A stretch of 64,000 nucleotides of DNA from Aliitabrizicola sp031408575 (GTDB lineage: Bacteria; Pseudomonadota; Alphaproteobacteria; Rhodobacterales; Rhodobacteraceae), in the NCBI GenBank assembly GCA_031408575.1, contig JANNWS010000101.1, positions 22,855 through 86,854 of the forward strand, given 5' to 3'. Below the pieces are notes generated by a model. It was not told the DNA's origin and made no database searches. It worked only from the letters and a program-made list of their open reading frames with translations. Positions within the stretch are counted from its first letter, which is position 1, and each line of letters opens with the position of its first letter. A program made the translations under genes and the position numbers. Below, in pieces: positions 49,080 through 57,844 of this stretch.

Positions 49080-50315
49080 ATGTATGATTGGGCGGTGCTG
49101 GAAGCGTGGATCGAACTGGCGGTGCGCTGGACGCATGTGATCACCGCGATAGCGTGGATCGGTTCGTCGTTCTACTTCGTGGCACTGGACCTTGGCCTGC
49201 GGAAATCACCCGATCTGCCGCCGGGGGCTTACGGCGAGGAATGGCAGGTGCATGGCGGCGGGTTCTACCATGTGCAGAAATACCTCGTCGCCCCCGAACG
49301 GCTGCCCGAGCATCTGATCTGGTTCAAATGGGAAAGCTATGCGACCTGGCTTTCGGGGTTCGCCCTGCTGATCCTGGTCTACTATCTCGGCGCCGAATTC
49401 TATCTGGTCGATCCGGCGGTGCTGGATATTCCGATCTGGCAGGCGGTCGGAATTTCGCTGGCCTCGCTCGCCTTCGGCTGGCTGGCCTATGACACGATCT
49501 GCAAAAGCCGGTTCGGTGATGACAACACGCGGCTGATGCTGGGGCTTTACCTCATTCTGGTTGGCATGGCCTGGGGCTACACGCAGGTGTTTTCCGGCCG
49601 CGCGGCATTGCTGCATCTGGGGGCGTTCACCGCCACGATCATGTCGGCCAATGTTTTCATGATCATCATGCCGAACCAGCGGATCGTGGTGGCCGACCTC
49701 ATGGCGGGGCGCACGCCGGACCCGAAGTATGGGCGTATCGCCAAGCAGCGCAGCACGCACAACAACTATCTGACGCTGCCGGTCGTGTTCCTGATGCTGT
49801 CGAACCACTACCCGCTGGTCTTTGCCACGCAGTACAACTGGCTGATTGCCAGCATCGTGTTCCTGATGGGGGTGACGATCCGGCATTTCTTCAACTCAAA
49901 GCATTCCGGCAAGGGCATGCTGTGGTGGACCTGGGCGGTGACGGCGGTGCTGTTCCTGATCTGCGCCTGGCTGTCCACCGCCCCCATGCGGCTGTGGGAA
50001 CCCGAGGCTGCGTTGCGGGGCGAGGCGTTGGTTTATGCGTCGGCCCCCGGTTTTGATGAGGTGACCAGCATCGTGCAGGGCCGCTGTGCGATGTGCCATG
50101 CAGCGGAACCGGTGTGGGACGGCATGCTCTGGCCCCCCAAGGGCGTGGTTCTGGAAACGCCTGCGCAGATCGCCCATGCGGCGCGTCAGATTTACGTGCA
50201 GGCAGGGGCAAGCCACGCGATGCCGCCGGCGAACCTGAGCTATATCGAGCCGGACGAGCGGGCGGCAATTGTGCGGTGGTTCAAGGGGGCAGGGGTGGGC
50301 GGGGTAAAGGGCTGA
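49080..50315 (+). CDS. puuD: Membrane urate hydroxylase with C-terminal cytochrome c domain
   Basis: Oxidises urate to 5-hydroxyisourate and passes electrons to the respiratory chain. Of 411 residues, ~1-300 form a multi-helix membrane domain (RWTHVITAIAWIGSSFYFVALD, GGGFYHVQKYL, HNNYLTLPVVFLMLSNHYP), followed by a periplasmic cytochrome c domain with the haem motif C336-A-M-C-H340 and a candidate Met axial ligand in HAMPPANLS. The start at 49080 has GGGGAG upstream. It supplies the first step for UraH, UraD, PuuE, AllE and AllA nearby. Confidence 0.93.
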   Translation: MYDWAVLEAWIELAVRWTHVITAIAWIGSSFYFVALDLGLRKSPDLPPGAYGEEWQVHGGGFYHVQKYLVAPERLPEHLIWFKWESYATWLSGFALLILVYYLGAEFYLVDPAVLDIPIWQAVGISLASLAFGWLAYDTICKSRFGDDNTRLMLGLYLILVGMAWGYTQVFSGRAALLHLGAFTATIMSANVFMIIMPNQRIVVADLMAGRTPDPKYGRIAKQRSTHNNYLTLPVVFLMLSNHYPLVFATQYNWLIASIVFLMGVTIRHFFNSKHSGKGMLWWTWAVTAVLFLICAWLSTAPMRLWEPEAALRGEALVYASAPGFDEVTSIVQGRCAMCHAAEPVWDGMLWPPKGVVLETPAQIAHAARQIYVQAGASHAMPPANLSYIEPDERAAIVRWFKGAGVGGVKG

Positions 50316-50357
50316 ACACCGGGCTGCGACCCGCTGAAACGGACCTTGCAATCGTTG

Positions 50358-51125
50358 TCACATGATTCGGTCTTGCGAGCGGACCGCGCCGGTCACCGTG
50401 CGCTCTTCGGCAAGCCGCCGCGTGGTGTCTATCAGTTTGTCGCGCAGATCGCCGGAAATGCTCATCTCCATTTCCCGGGCGATGTCGGGGTTCCTCGGAA
50501 GGAAGGCGCGCAGCGCCACGCAGTCGATCTGGAACACGCGCGTTGGAACTTCGGCGACCACAGAGGCCGTTGCGGGTCGCCCCGTGGCATAGGTCAACTC
50601 ACCCACCAGCGCGCCATTGCGGATCGTGGCAACTGTCAGCCCGCCCCGATCAATCCGGCACAGCCCGTCGATGACAAGCGACAGGTCGGCCAGAGGAGCC
50701 TCTTCACGCGCCAGTTCTGTGCCTGCCGCCACGTCGCTGAACCGACCAAGGGTCAGCAGGCTGAGGGCGCGATCCTTGGTCAGGCCGGGGATCAGCGTCG
50801 TGGCCACCATCTGCTCTTCGGGATCAAGCCGGATATAGCGCGACACCAGATAAAGCCGGGTCATCCCGATGACACTGATGACGGTCCAGGCAATTTCGAT
50901 GGTTGCCGAGAACGGGTTGAAGTGCTGTCCGAGGCTGACCAGAACAGCCAGCGAAGCGGCAAGATTAAGCGCCGGAAAGGCATAACCGTCGCCCCGGATC
51001 ACGCCCAGTTGCAAGGCAAGATAGGCGCCGATGTAGACGAGCACACCAATGGCCCCAAGAAAGTCGGCCAACGAGACTGCCGCCAACCACCCTGCCATGC
51101 CCGACGCCCACCCCGTTGCACCCAC
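50358..51125 (-). CDS. Membrane-anchored cyclic-nucleotide-binding-domain protein
   Basis: A 255-residue protein with about three N-terminal membrane helices (VSLADFLGAIGVLVYIGAYLALQL, LNLAASLAVLVSLG, TIEIAWTVISVIGMTRLYLV) and a C-terminal cNMP-binding-like beta-roll (AAGTELAREEAPLADLSLVIDGLCRI, GALVGELTYATGRPATASVVAE). No helix-turn-helix is seen, so it is not a Crp-type regulator; it resembles bacterial Popeye-like membrane sensors. The GTG at 51125 has AGGAGGA 8 bases upstream and is preferred to the ATG at 51098. Ligand and partner unknown. Confidence 0.75.
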   Translation of the reverse strand: MGATGWASGMAGWLAAVSLADFLGAIGVLVYIGAYLALQLGVIRGDGYAFPALNLAASLAVLVSLGQHFNPFSATIEIAWTVISVIGMTRLYLVSRYIRLDPEEQMVATTLIPGLTKDRALSLLTLGRFSDVAAGTELAREEAPLADLSLVIDGLCRIDRGGLTVATIRNGALVGELTYATGRPATASVVAEVPTRVFQIDCVALRAFLPRNPDIAREMEMSISGDLRDKLIDTTRRLAEERTVTGAVRSQDRIM

Positions 51126-51226
51126 GGCCCGTTCCTCCTGCCGCGACTGACCCGGTACCGCAATACTGCGCCGGAAACGACGTCCGAGTCCATGTTTCTG
51201 GCCGTGCGGCGCGGTCCGGTCTGTGG

Positions 51227-52207
51227 TCAGGCGCGGGTGAAACTCCAGCAGGTTTGCTGGCTGTATGTCTCGCCCGACTGCAAGGTGACCGACGGGAACC
51301 CCGGATGGTTCGGCGCGTCGGGCCAGTGCTGTGCCTCAAGCGCCAGCCCGGCGTGCGGGCCGTAGGGCAATCCGCCATGCCCCGCAAAGGGCGCGGTGGC
51401 CAAAGCACGGCCATTGTAGACCTGCAAACCCGGCTCGGTCGTGGCCATCCGCAGCATCACACCGTGGCGGCCCGTCAGGGTTGCTACCTCGGTCAGGGCG
51501 CCGGGGGCCGCGGCAAGGCAGAAGTTGTGATCATAGCCTTCAGACCCGTCGATCACCCGGCCTGCGCGTAGATCGAACACTCCGCTGACGGTGCGCACCT
51601 CGCCCGTGGGCAGCGTCTGGGCATTGACGGGCAGGTAGTGGTCGGCAGCGATCTGCAGAGTGTGGCCAAAGGTGTCCGGTGTGCCGTCAAGGTTCCAATA
51701 GCTGTGATTGGCAAGGTTCATCAGTGTCGCCGCACCGGTGGTGGCGGTGACAGTCAGCGTCAGCGTGGCCGCCGCGACCCGAAACTCCGCGGCGATGTCG
51801 CGTCGGCCTGGAAAGCCGTCATCGCCTGGGTCCAGACCAAGCGTCAGGCGCGCATGGGATGGGCCTGCATCCGCCACCGTCCAGAGGCGTGTGTGCAGAC
51901 CGGTAGCACCGCCATGCAGCAAGGTGGTGCCTTCGTTCGCGGCGAAAGCGCAGATCCGCCCATCGATCAGCGCCTGCGCGCCGCCGATGCGGTTTGCGAC
52001 CGGACCGACGAGCGCGCCGAAATAACGCATCGGGCCGTCATACGCCTCAAGCCCGTCAGAGCCGAGGGTGAGGGAATGGGCAACGCCCGCAAGGCGCAGA
52101 TCCTGCAAAACTGCGCCATAGCTCAGGATGGTGGCAGTCAGGTCAGCCGACCCGATGGTCAGCGCGTGAACCTTGTTGCCGTCTTTGGTCGTGCCGAATA
52201 CCCGCAT
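51227..52207 (-). CDS. galM: Aldose 1-epimerase
   Basis: Interconverts alpha and beta aldohexoses. A 326-residue galactose-mutarotase beta-sandwich with the catalytic His in LANHSYWNLDG, Glu in LALEAQHWPDAPNH and the GPVANRIGGA and TTLLHGGATGLH segments. It stands between the membrane cNMP-binding gene and the zinc regulon without evident operon partners. Confidence 0.92.
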   Translation of the reverse strand: MRVFGTTKDGNKVHALTIGSADLTATILSYGAVLQDLRLAGVAHSLTLGSDGLEAYDGPMRYFGALVGPVANRIGGAQALIDGRICAFAANEGTTLLHGGATGLHTRLWTVADAGPSHARLTLGLDPGDDGFPGRRDIAAEFRVAAATLTLTVTATTGAATLMNLANHSYWNLDGTPDTFGHTLQIAADHYLPVNAQTLPTGEVRTVSGVFDLRAGRVIDGSEGYDHNFCLAAAPGALTEVATLTGRHGVMLRMATTEPGLQVYNGRALATAPFAGHGGLPYGPHAGLALEAQHWPDAPNHPGFPSVTLQSGETYSQQTCWSFTRA

Positions 52208-52270
52208 GGCCTGCCCCCCCCCTATCGGCGCAAGGCTGCGCGAAAAGGGGGCGGGCGGTCAAGCAACCGA

Positions 52271-53254
52271 TCAGCTTTCGGCAAGACAATCCGTCAGGGC
52301 ATCGGCAAGGCCGGTCATCATCGCGCCGTAAAGTCCGGCTCCGGGTTCAAGCGTCGACCCCTCCGGGTCAAGCGCGGTACCGATCCGGGTGTCAGTGCCT
52401 TCCACCATTGCCGCCACCAGCTTTGGATCGTGGTTTGCCTCGGGGAAGATGCAAAGCGGGTTGCCGGCTGTCATGGTGCCGCGCAGTTCGTTCAGATGTG
52501 CGGCGCCGGGGGATGCGGCGTCACCCAGCGCAATTGCCCCGGCCACGGTCAAGCCATAGTGGGCAGTGAAATAGCCATAGGCGTCGTGGAACACCACGAA
52601 GGGCTTGTCGTGCAACGGCGCAAGGCGCGCGGTCAGGCTGGTATTCAGGTCGGCGATCCGGGCCTGCGCGGCCCCGGCGTTCGCGGCATAGGTGGAGGCA
52701 TTCGCGGGGTCCAGTCGCGTCAGTTCGGTGGCAATCAGGCCAAGCCACAGGCTTGCGTTGGCCGGATCAAGCCACGCATGCGGATCGTGGCCGGTATGGG
52801 CGTGGTCGCCTTCACGCGCCGCATGATCCGCTGCATGTTCTACAGCGTCATGCGCTTGGGTTTCGGCCTGCGCGTCGTGATCGTGGGTTTCGCCCTCTGC
52901 GTGGTCATCATGTTCGTCAGGCCCGGCGAAACTGCGCAGCTCGGTGCCGGGTGCGTCGAGCAGTCCAAGCTGCGCGCCGCCCCCGACGCTTTCCAGCGCG
53001 CGTTCAAGCCAGGGGGTCATCTCGGGGCCGATCCAGATCACCAGGCCGGCCTCGTCAACCGCTGCGATCTGGCTTGGCTTGAGCTGAAAATCATGGGCGT
53101 CAGCGCCCCGGTCAAGCAGCAGCAACGGTGTGCCAAGGTCGCCCATCACTTGCGCGGCCAGCGAATGCACTGGCGGAATGTCGGTCACAACGCGCGGCAC
53201 ATCGGCCAGCAGGGGGCCTGCACTGGCAAGCAACAACGATATGGTATAACGCAT
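52271..53254 (-). CDS. znuA: Zinc ABC transporter substrate-binding protein
   Basis: Periplasmic zinc receptor of the ZnuABC importer. Its 327 residues start with a short signal peptide (cleavage near LLA|DVP), and a cluster-9 binding fold provides zinc ligands from the HSLAAQV, DPHAWLDP and VFHDAYGYF histidines and a late acid. A His/Asp/Glu-rich loop lies between about residues 113 and 156, as in ZnuA proteins. It is divergent from zur, with a Zur box between them. Confidence 0.93.
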   Translation of the reverse strand: MRYTISLLLASAGPLLADVPRVVTDIPPVHSLAAQVMGDLGTPLLLLDRGADAHDFQLKPSQIAAVDEAGLVIWIGPEMTPWLERALESVGGGAQLGLLDAPGTELRSFAGPDEHDDHAEGETHDHDAQAETQAHDAVEHAADHAAREGDHAHTGHDPHAWLDPANASLWLGLIATELTRLDPANASTYAANAGAAQARIADLNTSLTARLAPLHDKPFVVFHDAYGYFTAHYGLTVAGAIALGDAASPGAAHLNELRGTMTAGNPLCIFPEANHDPKLVAAMVEGTDTRIGTALDPEGSTLEPGAGLYGAMMTGLADALTDCLAES

Positions 53255-53294
53255 CGGGACACCCTTTCGGTCAGAGATTGGAGAGGGTATCGTA

Positions 53295-53309
53295 TGTTAT
53301 AGCATAACA
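53295..53309. promoter_or_regulatory. Zur box
   Basis: TGTTATAGCATAACA, arms TGTTAT/ATAACA perfectly inverted round AGC. It sits in the znuA-zur divergent region, 41 bases before znuA and 17 before zur, and fits Zur sites of Alphaproteobacteria (GTTAT-n-ATAAC type). Binding of Zn-loaded Zur would repress both directions. Confidence 0.88.
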
Positions 53310-53326
53310 CGTCAAGAGGCTTTCAG

Positions 53327-53818
53327 ATGGACCCCGCCCCCGATGCGCGCGCCTTTGCCCATCACGACCACGCGCATTGCGCGGGCGACGGGTTGGCCCG
53401 TGCCGAGGCGCTGGTGGCTGAGAAGGGTGTGCGCCTGACCCCGGTGCGCCGCCGGGTTCTGGAAATATTGCTTGAGGCACATCGCGCACTGGGGGCATAC
53501 GACGTGTTGCAGCGCCTTGCGGCCGAGGGGTTCGGGAACCAGCCTCCCGTAGCCTACCGCGCTCTGGATTTTCTGGTGGAGCAGGGGCTGGCGCATCGTA
53601 TCCGCCGGCTGAATGCCTTTACCGCCTGCATGCATCCGGGGACGGCCCACGCGCCCGCATTCCTGATCTGTCGGGTCTGCGATGCCGTGGCCGAGGCCCC
53701 CGCTGCCCCGGTCCACGCGGCGCTGGATGACGCGGCGGCGGCTTTGGGATTTGTGATTGAACGCAGCAATATCGAGGCCTCGGGCCTTTGCCCCACCTGC
53801 CGAGGGGCAGCCGCATGA
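53327..53818 (+). CDS. zur: Zinc uptake regulator Zur (Fur family)
   Basis: Zinc-loaded repressor of 163 residues. A His-rich N-terminus (AHHDHAHCAGD) precedes the winged HTH (GVRLTPVRRRVLEILLEAHRALGAYDVLQRL, PPVAYRALDFLVEQGLAHRI). Structural-zinc cysteines are in LICRVCD and LCPTCRG. The N-terminal histidines go beyond the usual Zur. It overlaps znuC by four bases (ATGA), so sensor and transporter are co-regulated. Confidence 0.92.
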   Translation: MDPAPDARAFAHHDHAHCAGDGLARAEALVAEKGVRLTPVRRRVLEILLEAHRALGAYDVLQRLAAEGFGNQPPVAYRALDFLVEQGLAHRIRRLNAFTACMHPGTAHAPAFLICRVCDAVAEAPAAPVHAALDDAAAALGFVIERSNIEASGLCPTCRGAAA

Positions 53819-54564
53819 GCCTTGTTTCGGCATCTCATATCTGTGTGCGCTTTGGCGGCGCAGAGGTGCTGCACGACGTTTCGATCCGGGTCGATCCGGC
53901 GGAAATCGTCACGATTGTCGGCCCGAACGGATCGGGCAAGTCCACGCTGCTGCGCGCTCTTCTGGGCATTAGCAGCCTTGCCGCGGGCAGCGTTGCGCGC
54001 AAGCCCGGCCTTCGGATCGGGTATGTGCCGCAGCGGTTACAGATCGACCGGACGCTGCCTATGACGGTGCGCCGGTTCCTGTCGCTGCCGGTGCGCCAGA
54101 GCCGTGCGGCCAGCGACGCCGCATTGGACCGCGTGGGCGTACCGGATGTGGCCGAGCATCAGATGGTGGATCTTTCGGGGGGTCAGTTCCAGCGGGTGCT
54201 GCTGGCCCGTGCGCTTTTGACCGAGCCGGAGTTGCTTGTGCTGGACGAACCGACACAAGGCCTTGATCAGCCCGGCGAGGCGGCGTTCTATCGCCTGATC
54301 GACGAGCTGCGACGCAAGACGGGCTGTGCCGTTCTGATGGTCAGCCATGATCTGCATGTCGTCATGTCGGCCTCGGACCGGGTGATCTGCCTGAACGGCC
54401 ATGTCTGCTGCGAAGGCACACCGCTGGTCGTGTCGAACGCGCCGGAATATCGCGCGCTGTTCGGGCTGGGAACACAGGGCGCGCTGGCGCTGTATCAGCA
54501 CGATCACGACCACGATCACACGCATGACCACGACCATCATCACCCGGATGCGCACCATGCTTGA
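53815..54564 (+). CDS. znuC: Zinc ABC transporter ATP-binding protein with His-rich tail
   Basis: Energises zinc import. The 249 residues contain Walker A GPNGSGKSTLL, the signature LSGGQFQRVLLARAL, Walker B LLVLDEPTQGLD, and SHDLHVVMSASDRV. The last ~21 residues are alternating His/Asp with 11 histidines, probably a zinc-sensing or storage tail. Start at 53815 overlaps the zur stop; its own end overlaps znuB by eight bases. Confidence 0.94.
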   Translation: MSLVSASHICVRFGGAEVLHDVSIRVDPAEIVTIVGPNGSGKSTLLRALLGISSLAAGSVARKPGLRIGYVPQRLQIDRTLPMTVRRFLSLPVRQSRAASDAALDRVGVPDVAEHQMVDLSGGQFQRVLLARALLTEPELLVLDEPTQGLDQPGEAAFYRLIDELRRKTGCAVLMVSHDLHVVMSASDRVICLNGHVCCEGTPLVVSNAPEYRALFGLGTQGALALYQHDHDHDHTHDHDHHHPDAHHA

Positions 54565-55348
54565 CGACTTTCTGGTGCGGGCCGCCCTTGCCGGGGTGGG
54601 GTTGTCACTGGCCACCGGGCCGTTGGGGGCGTTTGTCGTATGGCGGCGCATGGCCTATTTTGGCGATGCTACGGCGCATGCAGCGATCCTCGGCGTGGCC
54701 CTGGCGCTGGCGGCTGATCTTCCGGTTGGACTGGGGACGCTGGCGGTCGCGGTGGCAATGGCGGTCACGGTGTCGGCTCTGGCGGCGCGGGGCTGGGCGA
54801 TGGACACGACGCTGGGGGTGCTGGCCCATGCGGCGTTGGCGTTTGGTCTGGTTGCGATCAGTTTTGTACCGGGGGTACGGACCGACCTTTCGGCTTGGCT
54901 GTTCGGCGATATTCTAGCGGTCTCGCGCAGCGATCTGGCCTTTATCTGGGGCGGGGCGGGGCTGGTTGCCGCACTGCTTGTCTGGCGATGGCAGGCGTTG
55001 CTGACAGCGACACTGAACGAGGATCTGGCCCATGCCTCGGGGCTTAACCCCGACCGCGAGCGTCTGGTGCTGACGCTGGCGCTGGCGGTTGTGGTGGCGG
55101 TCGCGCTGAAGGTGGTGGGCGCGCTGCTGATCGCGGCGATGCTGATCATCCCGGCAGCCGCTTCGCGCGGACTGACCCGCACGCCCGAGTCGATGGCGGT
55201 TCTGGCTACCCTGATCGGGGCAGGCGCAAGCCTTGGGGGGCTGCAACTGTCGCTGCGGGCCGACACGCCGGCCGGGCCGTCAATCATTGCCTGCGCGGCG
55301 GTGATCTTTGCGCTGTCGGCCGTATTCGGCAACCTGCGCCGGGCCTGA
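54557..55348 (+). CDS. znuB: Zinc ABC transporter permease
   Basis: Inner-membrane channel of the zinc importer, 263 residues with about 7-8 helices of the ABC-3 family (LATGPLGAFVVWRRMAYFGDATAHAAILGVALA, DLSAWLFGDILAVS, ALLIAAMLIIPAAASR). The start at 54557 (MLDDFLVRAALAGVGL) lies inside the end of znuC in another frame; upstream frame is the shadow of that tail. Confidence 0.93.
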   Translation: MLDDFLVRAALAGVGLSLATGPLGAFVVWRRMAYFGDATAHAAILGVALALAADLPVGLGTLAVAVAMAVTVSALAARGWAMDTTLGVLAHAALAFGLVAISFVPGVRTDLSAWLFGDILAVSRSDLAFIWGGAGLVAALLVWRWQALLTATLNEDLAHASGLNPDRERLVLTLALAVVVAVALKVVGALLIAAMLIIPAAASRGLTRTPESMAVLATLIGAGASLGGLQLSLRADTPAGPSIIACAAVIFALSAVFGNLRRA

Positions 55349-55382
55349 ATGGTTCCTCGTTGCTTTGATGCCCCGCCATGTC

Positions 55383-56654
55383 TCAGGGGGCAAGCAGGTC
55401 TTGCAGAACCAGCGCCATGACCTTGGCGCTGTCGATCATGTCCTGCACGCCCACCCATTCGTCGGGCTGATGAGCAAGGTGCAACAGGCCGGGGCCATAG
55501 GCGATGCAGTTATGTAGCCGCCCGATCCGGTCGATGTGTTTTTGGTCGTAGGTACCGGGAGAAACGACATATTCCGCCTGTGTCGCCAGCACGCGCTCGA
55601 TCGCGGCGGCGGTGGTGCGGACTACCGGGGCATCGCGTGCGGTCATCACGGGATGCACCTCGAACAGATCTCTGATCTCGTATTGAAAGGTCGGCCGGGT
55701 GGCTTTCACACGCTCCATCAGCGCGGTGAGTTCTGCTTTGACGGCACCAAGATCTTCCTCGATCAGAAAGCGGCGGTCGAGGATGATGCGGCAGCGGTCG
55801 GCCACACAGGGCGCGGGCAGACCGGTATAGCCCGCATCGGGCTCTGCCTCGCCGCCGTGGATGGAATTGATGTTGAGGGTGGAGGCCCGCGCCCCTTCGG
55901 GCGTCACCGGCATTTCGGTGTGGCGGGTGGCCAGCAGCGGGTAAAGCACCGTCTCGATTTCGTGCAGGACCGCGCCCATGTGGCGGATTGCACTATCGCC
56001 AAGAAACGGCATGGAGCCATGGGCGATGCGGCCCTTGGTTTCAACCTCGGCCCACCAGACGCCGCGATGGCCAAGGCAGATGCGGTCCTTGTGCAGCGGT
56101 TCGGGGATCAGGACATGGGTCACATGTGCGAAGTGGCCCTTTTCCGCGAGGTAGGCCACCCCGCCATAGCCGCCGGACTCCTCATCGGCGGTGGCGCTGA
56201 TTTCAACTGAGCCGGGGAACACTGGATATTCCGCGATGAACGCCTCGGCGGCGATGATGCTGGCGGCAAGGCCACCTTTCATGTCGCAGGTGCCTCGGCC
56301 ATAGATCCGGTCGCCGTCCAGATCGCCGCCGAAGGGATCGCGGGTCCAGCCGTGGCCGACGGCGACCACATCGTGATGGCTGTTGAAATGCACGCAGTCG
56401 CCGGGCTGGCCGCCGTCATAGCGGGCAATCAGGTTCCATCTGGGCAGGCTATAGCTGTCACCGGGCGCGCCGTGGGCGCGGATCAATTCAACTGTAAAGC
56501 CCGACGCCAGCAGGCGGGCCGCCAGATAATCGCAGATCTCGCGGTAGTTCAGACCGGGCGGGTTGAGCGTGGGGATGCGGACAAGGTCTTGCGTCAGGCG
56601 GACAAGACCCTCGCGGCTTTGGTCGATGCGGGTCAGAAGGGCGCTGTCGATCAT
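55383..56654 (-). CDS. M20-family metallopeptidase (ArgE/DapE-like deacylase)
   Basis: A 423-residue di-zinc amidohydrolase with ligand motifs FNSHHDVVAVG, GRGTCDMKGGLAA and TADEESGGYGG (catalytic Glu pair), and a lid domain with HIDRIGRLHNCIAYGPG and the late HQPDEW. It resembles acetylornithine deacetylase / succinyl-diaminopimelate desuccinylase relatives acting on N-acyl amino acids. The missing purine step (allantoate amidohydrolase) is also M20, but the motifs here are of the ArgE/DapE kind. Start at 56654 chosen for MIDSALLTRIDQSREG; frame upstream is not family-like. Confidence 0.82.
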   Translation of the reverse strand: MIDSALLTRIDQSREGLVRLTQDLVRIPTLNPPGLNYREICDYLAARLLASGFTVELIRAHGAPGDSYSLPRWNLIARYDGGQPGDCVHFNSHHDVVAVGHGWTRDPFGGDLDGDRIYGRGTCDMKGGLAASIIAAEAFIAEYPVFPGSVEISATADEESGGYGGVAYLAEKGHFAHVTHVLIPEPLHKDRICLGHRGVWWAEVETKGRIAHGSMPFLGDSAIRHMGAVLHEIETVLYPLLATRHTEMPVTPEGARASTLNINSIHGGEAEPDAGYTGLPAPCVADRCRIILDRRFLIEEDLGAVKAELTALMERVKATRPTFQYEIRDLFEVHPVMTARDAPVVRTTAAAIERVLATQAEYVVSPGTYDQKHIDRIGRLHNCIAYGPGLLHLAHQPDEWVGVQDMIDSAKVMALVLQDLLAP

Positions 56655-56770
56655 GGTAACAGCTTGCCGTGCGGGCGGCGGGACGGCAAGAATTCTCGGT
56701 GACGCAGGGGATGTAATGCGGCAATACTTTCCCCAAGTCTTTCTTCGAACAGAATTGCATGGGGGCAGCG

Positions 56771-57844
56771 ATGGCCGATTTCGAAACGCAGATCCGCGAA
56801 AGCCAGGATCAGGTGGCGCAGGCACAGGCGAAGATCACCGCCGTGACGGGGCGGATCGAGGCGGCCCGCGCCAAGCTGGATGCGGGTGAAGTCGGGGTCG
56901 ACATCGAAAACGCGACGCTGGACGATGTGAACAAGCACACTGACCTGATGAACGCGAATATCGCGGAACTCATCATGGGGCTGGATGATGTGACGGCGGG
57001 GTTCTCCAAGGACTTCGACGAGATGCGATCAAAGACCGGGATGGAAAGTTTCATCGGCATCTTTTCCGATGCAAAGTCGGAATCGATGCGGCAGGAGAGG
57101 CTGCGGACAGCCTCCATCGACGACAAATTGCAGGACCTGATCGCAAAGTCGGATGTGATCGTGACCTTGTTGCAGGGGCAGCTTGACCTGCTGAACGTGC
57201 AGAAAACGCGGGTCGAGTCGAACCTGACCCAGACCCTGAACGAGCGCGAGGTGACAGTGGCCACGCTGGAAGCCGTGCGAACCGAGATTGCCGGGATGGA
57301 CCCTGCGATCATCGGGCTGGAGAACAAGATTGCGGTGGAACAGGACGCGGCGGCGCGGACCCGGCTGGAGACGGAACTTGCCAATCTGAACACCCGCTAC
57401 AACGCGCTGGTGCAGGATGAGCAGGTGCAACTGGCGAAAAGCCAGACGCTGGAGCGGTACATCGAAAAGGGCAAGACCTGGGTCGACAGCCTGCAAAATC
57501 AGGCGGCGACGCAGATGGTGCTGATCAACAAATTGCAGACCGATACCAAGCAGCGCGTGGTCTTGTATGATGCGCTGACATCTTCGCTGAAAACGGCGCA
57601 ACAGCAGGACGTGGCGCACCAGATCAACGAGATCGGGGTCAAGACCGATCAGGAGGCGCAGACAGCGATGGCGGCCATCGGCGCGGCAACGAATGACAGG
57701 ATGGCCGACATGCTGGAAAGCCACGAGGATCACATGGTCTTTGCGCGCAAAGTGCTGGAGCAGAAGGCAAAGGCGGACGAACGCTTTGCGCGCCGGTTTG
57801 CGGCCATTGTCGAGAAGCACGACAAGAACCAGTACGGGGAATAA
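56771..57844 (+). CDS. Coiled-coil protein of unknown function (TelA-like)
   Basis: Not confidently recognised. The 357 residues are almost wholly helical with long heptad stretches (SQDQVAQAQAKITAVTGRIEAARAKL; NLTQTLNEREVTVATLEAVRTEIAG; ARTRLETELANLNTRYNALVQDEQ) and no membrane segment. The middle-to-late RYIEKGKTWVDSLQNQAATQMVLINKLQ part recalls TelA/KlaA toxic-anion-resistance proteins, which accompany AAA+ or Ter genes. The start at 56771 has GGGG upstream; ATG at 56759 lacks a ribosome site. The stop is followed directly by the next gene's GTG, so it heads a coupled operon. Confidence 0.7.
   Translation: MADFETQIRESQDQVAQAQAKITAVTGRIEAARAKLDAGEVGVDIENATLDDVNKHTDLMNANIAELIMGLDDVTAGFSKDFDEMRSKTGMESFIGIFSDAKSESMRQERLRTASIDDKLQDLIAKSDVIVTLLQGQLDLLNVQKTRVESNLTQTLNEREVTVATLEAVRTEIAGMDPAIIGLENKIAVEQDAAARTRLETELANLNTRYNALVQDEQVQLAKSQTLERYIEKGKTWVDSLQNQAATQMVLINKLQTDTKQRVVLYDALTSSLKTAQQQDVAHQINEIGVKTDQEAQTAMAAIGAATNDRMADMLESHEDHMVFARKVLEQKAKADERFARRFAAIVEKHDKNQYGE

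Noticed and set aside
55383..56654. Allantoate amidohydrolase (allC) to complete the purine pathway
   Set aside because: Motifs are of the ArgE/DapE type; AllC belongs to the hydantoinase/carbamoylase branch.
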